DNA of 64,000 nt from positions 55,434 through 119,433 of the forward strand of contig MU839217.1 of NCBI GenBank assembly GCA_030685235.1. The letters run 5' to 3'. This DNA is from Copromyces sp. CBS 386.78. Taxonomy: Eukaryota > Ascomycota > Sordariomycetes > Sordariales > Sordariaceae. A program made the position numbers and the translations under genes. Every line of letters begins with the position of its first letter. Position 1 is the stretch's first letter. Shown one piece after another: positions 21,781 through 31,461 of the stretch. The notes below the pieces were generated by a model that saw only the letters and a list, made by a program, of their open reading frames with translations, was not told where the DNA came from and did no database searches.

Positions 21781-21996
21781 ATGTGCACAAACCATATCTG
21801 GCACCGGGTGTGTAGGACATGCGAGAAGATAGTCTTCGTCGAGACTGAAGAGGAACCATGCGAACTAGTCAAAAACGATCCGAGCAAGTTCTGGGGCGAT
21901 TGCGAAACGTCTTTCAACAAGGTGTACACTGAGTACATTATCTTTTGCCATGTGTGCGAAGAAAAATATGGTGAGTTAGGTACACTGATTAGATAG
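21781..21996 (+). CDS. Small Cys-rich protein, 71 aa, unknown
   Basis: A short frame starting MCTNHIWHRVCRTCEK with paired cysteines (C-x7-C-x2-C near the start, C-x2-C near the end, two more between), suggesting a small metal-binding fold. No signal peptide. A donor-like gtgagt at 21970 may splice to an acceptor at 22014, which would end the protein one or two residues after EEKY; the unspliced frame ends at 21996. Support that it is real comes from a decayed paralog 0.5 kb downstream that keeps the segment EEVKNDPNKFW...C. It sits between two UstYa genes. Function not recognised. Confidence 0.5.
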   Translation: MCTNHIWHRVCRTCEKIVFVETEEEPCELVKNDPSKFWGDCETSFNKVYTEYIIFCHVCEEKYGELGTLIR

Positions 21997-22480
21997 CGAG
22001 GGCGGCATATCTCAGTTTGATCAAGCATGGGCGCTCGAGGTGGATATTGCAATCAATGCTTAAAGGAGGATATTCTGGAACAGATTTAAGCGATATAGAA
22101 AAAATATTTGGATGATAAATCGTTGAAATAAAAAGACGGGGTGGTGGATTTGAGAACCTGGAACAGCTCTATGCGTCATCACATATGGCGGGATCATGAG
22201 GTGTTAATCAACCTTCTTCGTTGACACATCTCCGCTGCATTGACTCATTAATCTCATTTATGGTAACTCTTGAGAAACCCTATATCTCGACAACTACCCA
22301 CAATAACAGCAAGCTATAACACCGATACTTTAACCTCGGAAGAAACCCTACCATCACTACTACCATACTACCACGGACGGTCTGCCCTCCAAAACTCCCA
22401 GCTATTCTGGATGTTCAGAAATCATGTTTTTTTCGGACTTTGTGTCTAACTAGGTTGCCGGAGGGTGGTTTTTTACGCAG
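21997..22480. other. Intergenic
   Basis: Spacer between the small Cys-rich gene and its relic. Nothing else recognised. Confidence 0.4.
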
Positions 22481-22602
22481 GCTCTGGAGGAATCTTGCGA
22501 AGAGGTGAAAAACGACCCGAACAAGTTCTGGAGCAATTGCAGAACCTCTGAGGACAAAGTAACTACGATAGGCCTAGTATAGAGTTGCACTCAGTGCGAA
22601 AA
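22481..22602 (+). pseudogene. Relic paralog of the 71-aa Cys-rich gene
   Basis: Translation gives a segment with ESCEEVKNDPNKFWSNC and SEDKV, then a TAG stop and SCTQCE. The gene at 21781 has the matching EEEPCELVKNDPSKFWGDC, SFNKV and FCHVCEE in the same order. No matching start is visible upstream and a stop interrupts it. It is a local duplicate that has decayed. Confidence 0.65.
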
Positions 22603-23010
22603 CAACTAGTTCTGAAAGCTGGGCATGAAACACTATCTGGAAAGAAAGTCGGCCATCTAGGTAGGGACGAGACGGGAGTGAGAAGATGCATGCATGTAGA
22701 AAGGTCAAAAGCGTATATGTGAGTTTGACGAAGATGGGAAATGTGGGTACATGGAACCATTATTTCATTGAGAATTGACATTGAATGTGGCCGTAGCGTC
22801 CATCCATTTGCTTCAGCACGAGAACGAGCATGAAGTGATTTGTACAATAAAGGTATCTACGCCGGGAATTGCATAGACGGGGACACTGCCCAAGTAGATG
22901 CAAAGCAATCAAAACTAGGCAGAAAAAAAAACCATTGTTCCAACCATTGACACAGATACCCGCCTACAGCTACGTTTTTGCTGAATATTTCCTGCCCTGA
23001 GCCTCCCCCG
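22603..23010. other. Intergenic
   Basis: No gene recognised; contains an A-run near 22922. Confidence 0.4.
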
Positions 23011-23988
23011 TCAAAAAACCGGCTTTACCGCCCCCTCCCCCTCATACCTATCCACCATCCACCTCCTCAAAGGCTCAATATCCCTACAAGTATGCTTCAC
23101 ATCCGAATCGACATAGTTCCTCCCAAGAGACGGATAGTACTTGGTCGGTATGGGCGTCATATCTCCCGAACACATGATGTACTGCCTGATCTGCTCGATG
23201 CAGTGGTCTTGATGGAGCCGGGCGGTTTCAGGGGAGGAGGTGCGACGGTGATGGTGAGAGGTTTCGGGAGGGTAGAATTGCGGGTTAAGTTCTTTGCGGA
23301 TGTTGTTCTGTTTTCCTTTTTGTCAATGATAATGGGTGAAGATGGACGTTGGGAAAGACGTACCAAACAATGAAGCGTATGAAAGACATCAAACCCAGCT
23401 ACGTATCCGCCTCGCTGCTTATCCCGGTACTGCTCAATGTCGTCTACATCCGGCCAAGAAGCGATTGCTTCCTCCTTGGTGATAAGGACGTAGCGACCGT
23501 AGGTGAGGTTGTCCCAGTTCCAGTCAATCTCGGGGTGCAGGGTGGGGTTGCCGACGTAGAGAATGGGATCCGGGTTGGGGACGTACATAGAGCCGTCTGA
23601 GTGGAAGGATGGGCTGCCTGTGAACCGGATCTGGGCAGCGTGAATGTGTTGTTTTGCTGTTACTATTCGCGTGTGAAGTTGGCTCTATTAGTTTCTGTTG
23701 GTGGGCTCCCAGTCATTGTTGTGTGAACATACCAAAGTCAGTGGCATAACCACCCTCAAATGTCCCCAGTGAGCTGCGTTGACAGTACTGGGGTTCGTGA
23801 GTTTGGTCTATGAACATTGCCAGAAGCAACGAGAGAGTGAAGAAGATGAGCGTGAGTGTCCATGGGACAGCAGGATGGAGGAGCCAGTCGACAAGACTTC
23901 GTCGACGACCAGATTGTAGTGGCCATGGTGAACCATCCTCGCTGTCGTTGTCAGGCACCGGATCGTACTTGTCGTATTTGGTGGCCAT
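23011..23988 (-). CDS. UstYa-family (DUF3328) oxidase, both HxxHC motifs intact, three exons, 281 aa
   Basis: Minus-strand exons 23988-23733, 23656-23364 and 23307-23011 give 282 codons (donors gtatgt and gtacgt; acceptors taacag and aaacag). The start MATKYDKYDPVP is preferred over an upstream ATG at 24039. A cytosolic head is followed by a membrane helix at ~42-60 and a lumenal domain with AQIRFTGSPSFHSDGSMYVP, DWNWDNLTYGRY, H178-T-L-H-C182 at the exon 2 end and H215-Q-D-H-C219 followed by IEQIRQYIMCSGDMTPIP, then KHTCRDIEPLRRWM. Between the two motifs is an unusual His/Arg/Ser-rich stretch (HHHRRTSS). The same subtype as the gene at 20392, it probably acts in the same RiPP-like pathway. 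Confidence 0.88.
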
Positions 23989-25130
23989 GATGGAAGAATA
24001 GTGTCTTGAGTAGCCTGGTTGTAAGAAGAACGAGGCCACTCTGCTGAGGGTATGCTATTGACAGTCAGACTCCAAAGGGAATATTGCCTGAGTTCCGCTG
24101 TCTTTGACTTGGGAGAAAAAGGTCAATACCCAAAACAGAGAGAACCAGAAAAGAGAGGTGGGCGAGACCATCCTCCCCTTCCCTTCCGAGCTCTGCCGCT
24201 CTGCTCAAGAACGGCAACGAACCGGAGATGATCATATCGGTTCTCCGCCGGTGAGGCTGCAAAATACCCTCGATGCCGCAACCCTTCCATGGATCACCAT
24301 CAATACGAAGCCGATGATCACTGTGACGATGATGGGACCTGCCTACCTGGGAATTTGGGAATCATCGTTCAGCTCACAAAGACTGTTGGGAGGCAGAGTT
24401 GAGGCGATTCAGAACTTCGGTTCGTGGTTTGTGTAACTGCAACGCCGCTATCATCGAAAAACGGAGCGAAAACGGTGCCGGTCTGCGGCGACAAGTGGAT
24501 CTCATTGAATCACTGAACAACACCGCATGCTTGCTAGGTGAAGTTGGTTCCAGTGTCGTATTCGATGATGGTAAGCTTTCGCGGGGACTGTTCCATCGTT
24601 CAGCTGTGCTTACGTGGAGAGGTAAAGCTTAGCAGCGAGCGTTTCACGATCCATCGCGATGCCAGTGTTTTGGTGTTACTCAGCATCTTGCTTTGACGAA
24701 ACATGTCCAATTGAAGGATCTTTGACCCGGTCAACCGTGCCCCATTTTCGGAGATAACGCGGAAACCTACTGGGGGAAGGAATGAGTGCGGCAGACTCTC
24801 TCCCGGATACCGTCAACGACGTCCACTCAGGTTGTTCCGGAAGAATATCCGGCAGAGAGTTTCCTGGGAAGGAAGGACCCATCGACCACTTCTCATAACA
24901 TTGGATCGGATGGATTCCACCTCCGCTGCATTCCCCTCCCTTTGCTTTCAGTTGTGACTTCCCTGAGTGTACGGAAAAGCTCTTCACGGGGTTCTTCAAA
25001 CCCCTCATCCTTCTTTCCTCACATTTCTGCCTCATCTCATTCCTTCTCATTTAATCTGGGAGCTACCTTGGCCTTCAAGCCGACGCTCCTCCCCTCACCA
25101 TTTTCCCTCCAGCCCCCAAGACAATACCTA
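23989..25130. other. Divergent promoter region between two UstYa-family genes
   Basis: About 1.1 kb. The frame open from 24786 runs into the next gene and seems to be 5' leader. No other gene recognised. Confidence 0.45.
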
Positions 25131-25943
25131 ATGTACCCCAAGATGTATCCCGCCAAACCTCCCTCCCTCGAACACAAGTCCTCCCTCGAAGAACCTTCGA
25201 GTTCCTCCTTCCGCCGCTCCAGCTCCGATGACGACTCGGCGGCCACCCTCCTCGCTACCCCAAGCAGGCCTCCAGTTTATCCCGCCGTCGCACCCTTCTC
25301 CTTTCCCTAGTCCTTTCATTTGCTCTCTTCTTGTCCATCACCACAATCTACACCACCCTAACCATCCATCATCTCTCCCTCTCTTTCCCCCTCGCCACCG
25401 ACTATGGCGACTGCGGCACCTCCGAAACCGTCGAAGAGGCCCGAGCCAAGGGCTGCGTATTCGACGCCATGTCCTGGATTTGGGTGCGGCCGGAATGCTA
25501 CGATGCCGAGTTGGTTGAGGACTTCTTCATGAACACCAATTACTCGTGGCATACGGAGCCGAAGCTGAAGCCTGACACAAAAGTACCTATGGACGTGATT
25601 AGGAGGGGGGATCATCCCAAGCTTTTTGTGCAGAAGGAGTACCATAGTGTGCATTGCGCTGTGAGTTTTGCTTTTATTTTCTTCGGGTACACGGCGAGGG
25701 GAAGAATGGGGAACTCAAGACAGAAGCGCTGACAAGTGGTGAAAACAGTACATGATGAAAAAGATGCACAAGGCCATTATCGAGCATCGGCCAATGGATA
25801 GCTACCTGACAGATTGGCATCATACTAACCATTGCGGCATGGTGATGCTGAACGATATCATGCATGGGGATGTGGAGTGCACGCCCGAGATGGTGTGTCC
25901 TACTTGGGTGAGGGCGACGTGGACGGCGTGTAGGCGGTTCTGA
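25131..25943 (+). pseudogene. UstYa-family gene, divergent subtype, apparent 1-bp frameshift
   Basis: ATG 25131 opens a Ser/Asp-rich cytosolic head (with SSSSFRRSSSDDDS) like that of the gene at 18654. The membrane helix and lumenal domain continue in another frame (2 nt offset) from about 25260: RRRTLLLSLVLSFALFLSI, then CGTSETVEEARAKGCVFD and SWIWVRPEC, HSVHC at the exon end (25660), and exon 2 from 25749 with KKMHKAI and HHTNHC. The frames would join if one base were restored in the C-run at 25258-25261. No GT-AG intron explains the shift. Both HxxHC motifs are intact, and the rest shows no decay. It is therefore either a recent frameshift, a sequencing or assembly error, or a gene with a start I have missed. 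Confidence 0.6.
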
Positions 25944-26408
25944 GCTAGTGAGTGATCCGGATGAGGCAAGGGGGACACTAGATTTCTGTTGGTTATGGCC
26001 AGTGTACATGTCTGGAGCGACGGGAAAAGTAAGAGGGAAATGAATCGTTGGATATGTATTTACTTACCAGTCCTCTTCTGAAGTTGATGTTGGCAGACAG
26101 TCCAGTTAAAATGCGAAGCTGACAATGAAACATACAAGAAACCACTAAGTAAAAGAGAGATGCGTTCTTAACTCATTGCTATTCATGCTATATCATGTCC
26201 TGTATCCCAGGATTCTGTCTGTCTCTCATGTAGATCTCCGAAAGGGCTCCCTACTACTTTGCAGGTATGTCGTGCCCCGGCCTGATGTTTTGCCCTGTTT
26301 TTCCAACCAATCGCCGCCGTTCCATATGTACAAGCTAAAGACAAAAGAAAAACCAATTGTTACATGACGAAGAAGTAGAGGAAAAGAAAATAGAGAGAAG
26401 CCAATGCT
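25944..26408. other. Intergenic, convergent
   Basis: 3' regions of the fourth UstYa-family gene and the dioxygenase. No feature recognised. Confidence 0.45.
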
Positions 26409-27701
26409 TTACTCGGCATCGACAGGAGCCTTGGGAGGGGTGTTGTTCACCTGGATACCACCACGCTTCTTCTCGTTGCTGTCGGGCATGGGAAGAGCCC
26501 AGCCGCCCTCGCTCTCGGGGGTAGAAAGCCAGAGACGGAGAAGGTGACGGCGGGGAGCAGGAGGGGCAAAGTCTATCAGGACGTGTTAGTATCCAAGTCA
26601 TTGATTCGAACGGAAAAAACAAAAAGAAAACTCACCCCTATAAGCAGTACGAGCATGCAACAGATGCGCGTTGCTCAAGAACTGGATATCGCCAACCTCA
26701 AGAACCATATGCAGCGCCAACCTCTGGCAAGTTTCCTCGAGAATCTGCATCGCCCGCAACTGCTCCTCGCTGAGCGCAGGGATCAAGCCCTTATCCGAGA
26801 AACGGGTGAGGGACTTGACGTAGTAAGGATCCCACTTGCAGTAAAGTCTGCCCTTGCCGCCATTCTCAATGTACACAATCGGCTGGCGGATCCATTCCTC
26901 CTGGCCCTCCGACACCTCGCCCTTGCGGTCAAAGTACCAGATGGGCTTAGTCAGGAGCTCAGCGACATCCGGGTGCTCCTTCTGGAGGGTGTTCCAGACG
27001 TTATGAACGGAAACAATATCGGACTCGCCACCTTCCTGCGCGCGGTGCACGCAAAGAAGGCCGACGATGTCGCCGTCGTCGGCGTGGAAGAACTGGCGCG
27101 CGGCGGTGCGGTAGATACGGACCGTGTGGAGCTGGGTCGGGTCATCACCGACGTCCTTGACGTGGCCGAGAACGTGACCACGGCCGTTCTGCGAGATGAA
27201 GTAGCCCAGGTAGGTGCCGAGGCCCATGTAGGCGACGGCGTTCTTCTCGGCGCCCCAGACGTCGGCGGGGAAGCGCTTGAAGAGGACGAAGCCCTTGCCG
27301 TTGAGCAGGTCGTCGCGGAGGTTCTGGAGGACCTTGCCGAGCTTGGGCAGGGGGAAATTCCCCTGCGAGATGCCGGTCAGGGAAGTGCCGGAGGCAATGA
27401 AGGCGTCGGCCGTGTCGGAGAGTTCCTGGACCTCTTCATCGGTGAAAGGGTGAACCCAGCGCTCGGGGTTGTTGACGAAGTCGTCGCGCTTCCAGACGGT
27501 GGGGCCCGAGATCTCCTTGGGGAACTCGGAGTAGGGCTTCAGGACGTCATAGAGGGGAGCGTGCTGGCCCGAGGTACGGATGCCGTCAGGGAAGATGTCC
27601 CGGGGGGCGTCTGTGTTGTGGTAGGCGTTCTTGTGCTTGAAGGCGGCAGGGGCAGAAGGCTCGGCGGACTGGGCCTCCTCGACGAGAACTCCGGGAGCCA
27701 T
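26409..27701 (-). CDS. TauD/TfdA-family Fe(II)/2-oxoglutarate dioxygenase, two exons, 409 aa
   Basis: Exons 27701-26636 and 26572-26409 join in frame (gtgagt and tgatag) to 410 codons. The double-stranded beta-helix core shows the iron ligands H206-A-D208 (FFHADDGD) and a distal His in LLHARTAY (~H349), with the 2-oxoglutarate-binding Arg provided by RRHLLRLWL across the splice site. Members of this fungal TauD-like group oxidise taurine-like or other small substrates in the cytosol; the actual substrate is not known here. It adjoins the UstYa genes but runs convergent to them, and it looks like a broadly conserved metabolic gene, so I do not place it in the RiPP locus with confidence. A full-length open frame on the opposite strand is an artefact of codon bias. 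Confidence 0.88.
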
Positions 27702-28909
27702 TGTGTCTGATGGGGATATTTGTGTGTGTGTGAGGGAGAGGAAAGGTGTGCTTTGAGTGAGTGAATGGCAAGTTCAAAGACGGGAGGAATGAGATGTCTT
27801 TGAAGGTTGATGGATGTGAGTGACCAATGAAGGCTGCAGATGCAATGCACTCAGAGGAAGGATGAGGGGGTATAACACATCAAATGAACGTTGGCAACCA
27901 TCTCGACCACCACCATCTTTATTGCGTGATCATTCGCCAGTCACTAGGCTAACCCAACCGAGTGGCCGGTTCTGGTACAGCGACCCCAAGCCATTGTGTA
28001 ACGATATCCCGAAAAGATTGCGTGCTTACAATGGTGAAATGACGTGGAGCTCCAACCCCGCAAATCTCCCCCCAAACATCTCGGGACCGTGATTGCCTTG
28101 CTCGCCATGAATCTTTACTGAAAGGAGGAAGGAAACACAGCTTCTAGACTTCAATCAGATGCCATTTCTTTGTTCATCCCATTTCTTAACCCCCTGTAAA
28201 GGGTAAAGGGGGTGGTGTAAGTGGTTGAGGGTTAGGGTTGGGTATGTGCCTTGGCGAGCATTCCGCCATCGACCCGATCTCCAACCATCATCGTACCGGC
28301 CCCCTCGTGGATGATGCCTTTCCCGGTTGACCGTTGTTGCCGATTGGACAACGGGATGACAGTCGAGCCGCGAAGAAGTTTCCGAGCTTTGGCCGTTGAT
28401 GCGACCTCGACGTCTGGCTAACCAGCAACGGACGACTTTTTCCACATCTTTGACGGCCCGGATGGCCACTAACGTAGGACGGTGATGCTCTTGCCCATTG
28501 TCGTGTTAGATCTGTGTTTTTTGATGGGGATGAGAGTCAAAAGGTAGCTCTTTGAAGGTCCGCCCTGAGCACGACATGTTAACAGCCTCCGAAACCGCTT
28601 TCTTGCGGATATCAATGTCCATCAGCACTAGGCAACTTTGGAGGCAGTTGTAGTCAGAGAATCACTTGGAATTATGTGTTCCATCAGATAAGGTCCTATA
28701 AGCTACGTACCTATGCTATTTTCTGTATCGATACCTCTTACATCCCGATGTTTGTCCTCCAATGCATGTAGCTTTTTGTGGCTCTTCTCATCTCGAATTG
28801 CTCAGGTCTTCCAGCAGGTGCTGATTACCATTCCTTCTTCCCAGCTAGAACCTGAGTTCTGACATATATTGCAACAGTGAGAATATCGCCGTCCCCTTCA
28901 ATACGAGGC
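27702..28909. other. Intergenic, 1.2 kb
   Basis: Promoter side of the dioxygenase, with a short GT microsatellite at ~27720-27732. No gene recognised. Confidence 0.5.
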
Positions 28910-30709
28910 CTAGTTATCGGATCCTTCCCCCTCGCGCTTGCAGCTATTCATGAGCGCCTGCACCTCTTCCATATCTTCGGGTGACAATGAGAGTTCCAAA
29001 GCACGCCGCTTCAACTTCTCGAGAAGTGCCAGCTCAGCAGTGACGAGCCCAGGTGCTTCACCAGTTGGATAGATGACCGCACCATCATCAGGGTAGTACG
29101 TTCCCTCTCCGTATTCGTCACCCAAACATATCGCCATCTCCGGATGGCTGGGTTGCCGGAAGTCGATTCCCATTCCTTTTTCAACAAGCGTCTCCCAGCG
29201 GTCCTCGAAATCGTGGCCACCATACACGATGAGTCCATCAGCACCCATGACTCGGTAAGATCCCTTGACATCCTCAGTCGTGACTAGGAAGTTGAAGTGC
29301 GCCTGGTAGGGTATGCAGCCAAAGCGGGAAGGTTCGAGGTTTGGCCACGCGGCTGCTGGTGTGGTATTGTTGTTGATGAACCTAAGCAGGCTTTCGGGGG
29401 CGATGTACTCAAAGACTCTAGTCCAGCGACCTCCGAAAAAATGATACTGCTGATCTCCCATCCTTCTGACATTCCGCATCATCCCCGTGACCGAGGTCAC
29501 TTCGAACCTGTCGAGATGCAGAGGCAGTCTGGCTAGACGCTTGACCGTGTTGAACTCCAGGCGACAGTCATCTAACTGAATGTCGCGAAGCGTATTGGCG
29601 TGACGCGCAATGAATTTTATAAGGCTCGCCTGGCTGAAGCTGACGCTCTCAAGGCGCAGACAGACGAGCTTCGGCAGGTAAAGTTCACCGCGGTTAGGAC
29701 CAGCCGCTTGTCCAACCAGCAGATCGAAGAAGTAATGGTCGCGGGCCTTCTTGGCGCAGGCCCATGAGGCTGGAAATCTCTGGGATGCTGTGAGTCGTAG
29801 GGTACGGAGATTCTGGGCGTTTGCGAGACAAGAAAGCAGTTTGTGTTGCATCTCGAGGTGGCGTTGACGGTGCTCCGGTTCCCCAACGGAGCTGTCGATT
29901 CTGCCAATGTTGAATACAAATTCGCCGAGATTCTCAGAAAGGCATGGTACGTGCATCAGTTGAAGGGGAACTTGGGGAGGCTTGAACATGAAGTAGGTAC
30001 TGCTCTGCCAGTGCAGCTGGAGCCACCTATTGTTGACCACGTTCTTTTGAGTTAGAGCCGGAAGAACGTAAAGTTCGGCTCCTTTCAAGAAGTTGCCGTT
30101 TGCTGGGGCATTCTCCCCAGAGCTGGGTTGCGGCCGACAGGCGCACGGCCAACGCTGGTCTCGGAAATCTCTGGACCGGGCCCGCGCGAGATCTCTTCCA
30201 CATCGAACCAAGTAGGTGTCGAAGTCGCAGGGAATGGTGACGAAAGTGCGGAGTTTGGGCATCCGCGCAATGGCCTCCAGAAACACCGGCACGAGTCCGT
30301 CGTGTACCTTGTACGGTTGTTCATTGCTGCTTCCACTTGGAACATCCAAGGGCGAGTATGAGTGCCAAAACAGACCGTTCTTATCGCAAAGACCCTTGTT
30401 CTCCCAGGGTGTCACGGAGGTAGGCGGGAAAGGCCACTGGTTCCTGTTCCCTTCCGCGATGGGGCAGTCCAGCTCGAGAAAGGTCAGATCCTGGACGTGC
30501 TGACTTAGCCTAGGACTATAAGCGACGCGCAGAAATTTGGCAAGATCATTGCCAATAGGTGAGACCATCACTTGGCGCCAGAGGTGGTGAGAAACGAGAG
30601 CCTCAAACACGCGGCAAGTTTGCCGAAGAGACAGGCGATCAGCGTTTCGTCTGAGTTGACCAACGACTAAAGAGAGGAGACTATTATCGAGAAGGAGAAT
30701 GTGAGACAT
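28910..30709 (-). CDS. F-box-like protein, ~599 aa
   Basis: One open frame with no intron. The start chosen at 30709 (MSHILLLDNSLLSLVVGQL) places an F-box-like helix pattern at once: LLSLVVGQLRRNADRLSLRQTCRVFEALVSHHLWRQV-type spacing at ~8-47, ending in the W common to fungal F-boxes. A longer in-frame start exists at 30787. The rest is a long helical/leucine-containing region without recognised repeats, although segments such as LPKLVCLRLESVSFSQASL and NTLRDIQLDDCRL look like degenerate leucine-rich repeats. F-box proteins recruit substrates to SCF ubiquitin ligases; the target is unknown. The 5' end lies inside a degenerate minisatellite. Confidence 0.75.
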   Translation of the reverse strand: MSHILLLDNSLLSLVVGQLRRNADRLSLRQTCRVFEALVSHHLWRQVMVSPIGNDLAKFLRVAYSPRLSQHVQDLTFLELDCPIAEGNRNQWPFPPTSVTPWENKGLCDKNGLFWHSYSPLDVPSGSSNEQPYKVHDGLVPVFLEAIARMPKLRTFVTIPCDFDTYLVRCGRDLARARSRDFRDQRWPCACRPQPSSGENAPANGNFLKGAELYVLPALTQKNVVNNRWLQLHWQSSTYFMFKPPQVPLQLMHVPCLSENLGEFVFNIGRIDSSVGEPEHRQRHLEMQHKLLSCLANAQNLRTLRLTASQRFPASWACAKKARDHYFFDLLVGQAAGPNRGELYLPKLVCLRLESVSFSQASLIKFIARHANTLRDIQLDDCRLEFNTVKRLARLPLHLDRFEVTSVTGMMRNVRRMGDQQYHFFGGRWTRVFEYIAPESLLRFINNNTTPAAAWPNLEPSRFGCIPYQAHFNFLVTTEDVKGSYRVMGADGLIVYGGHDFEDRWETLVEKGMGIDFRQPSHPEMAICLGDEYGEGTYYPDDGAVIYPTGEAPGLVTAELALLEKLKRRALELSLSPEDMEEVQALMNSCKREGEGSDN

Positions 30710-31130
30710 GGTGATTGTGGTCAAAGGAGCTCGTTGTCGAAGAGGAGCGCTTGAGACCTGGTGATGCGCGGCTTGACCAAAGATCAATAGAAGGAGATCA
30801 TTGGCTGAAAGGAATGGCTTGATAAATGGTGATTGTGGTTTGACAGACTGTATTCTGATGTGTGAGTTTAATTGACCCCAGATTAAAAAGAGGAGGGGTT
30901 GTTGAGAAAGGGCGCTCCGGTGTTCAAGGTGACTTGATCAAAGATCGAAAAGTGATCGTTGTCGAGAAAGATGGCGTCAGATATGGCGATGCGTGACTGA
31001 ACCAAAGATCGAAAGGAGGGGATTTTTGTCCAGAGAGAGTTGTGAGATGTGTCGATGGGCGACGTGGCTGAATATCAAACGGAGGAGATCGTGGTTGAGA
31101 AGGAAGGGGCAAGAAATGGGGAAGGGGGTC
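30681..31130. repeat. Degenerate ~67-bp minisatellite across the F-box gene 5' end
   Basis: Imperfect units recur at about 30681, 30732, 30799, 30899, 30957, 31024 and 31090. Each unit contains versions of CGTTGTCGAGAAAGA, a GTGATG-like box, and CAAAGATCGAAAGGAGGGGAT. The regular spacings are 67, 67 and 66 bp, with one longer and one shorter unit. The first units cover the translation start of the F-box-like gene. Confidence 0.7.
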
Positions 31131-31461
31131 TAACTAGGCACAGTCGGGTCTGATGTGCAAGTGGATGGAAAGCGCGTCCGAGTGACTGCGTAATTTTCGC
31201 GTTATATGCCTGTTTCTTTACACTGAAAAGGATTCGAGTACATTGTTGTATTGTGTGCACTTTACCTTCCAGGTCCCCATCCTCGTCATGAGTGCTCACA
31301 CGTAACCAAAACCATTCAATTAATTGTATTAGATATTAGTTGAGTTATTAAAAGTCGTGGCGAATCCTCCAACTGTGTTTGTAGGTATACAGAGCCCACT
31401 TCCCTGGACGACGCAGCATCGCCGTTCTCGGGGCGCGACACTGACGAGGATGTGATGGGGA
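31131..31461. other. Intergenic
   Basis: Spacer between the minisatellite and the 3' end of the mannosidase gene. Nothing recognised. Confidence 0.4.

Noticed and set aside
26544..27710. Long plus-strand open frame of 388 codons
   Set aside because: It is antisense to the TauD-type dioxygenase, which has clear catalytic motifs and a consistent intron. The antisense frame has no recognisable motif and arises from biased third positions.
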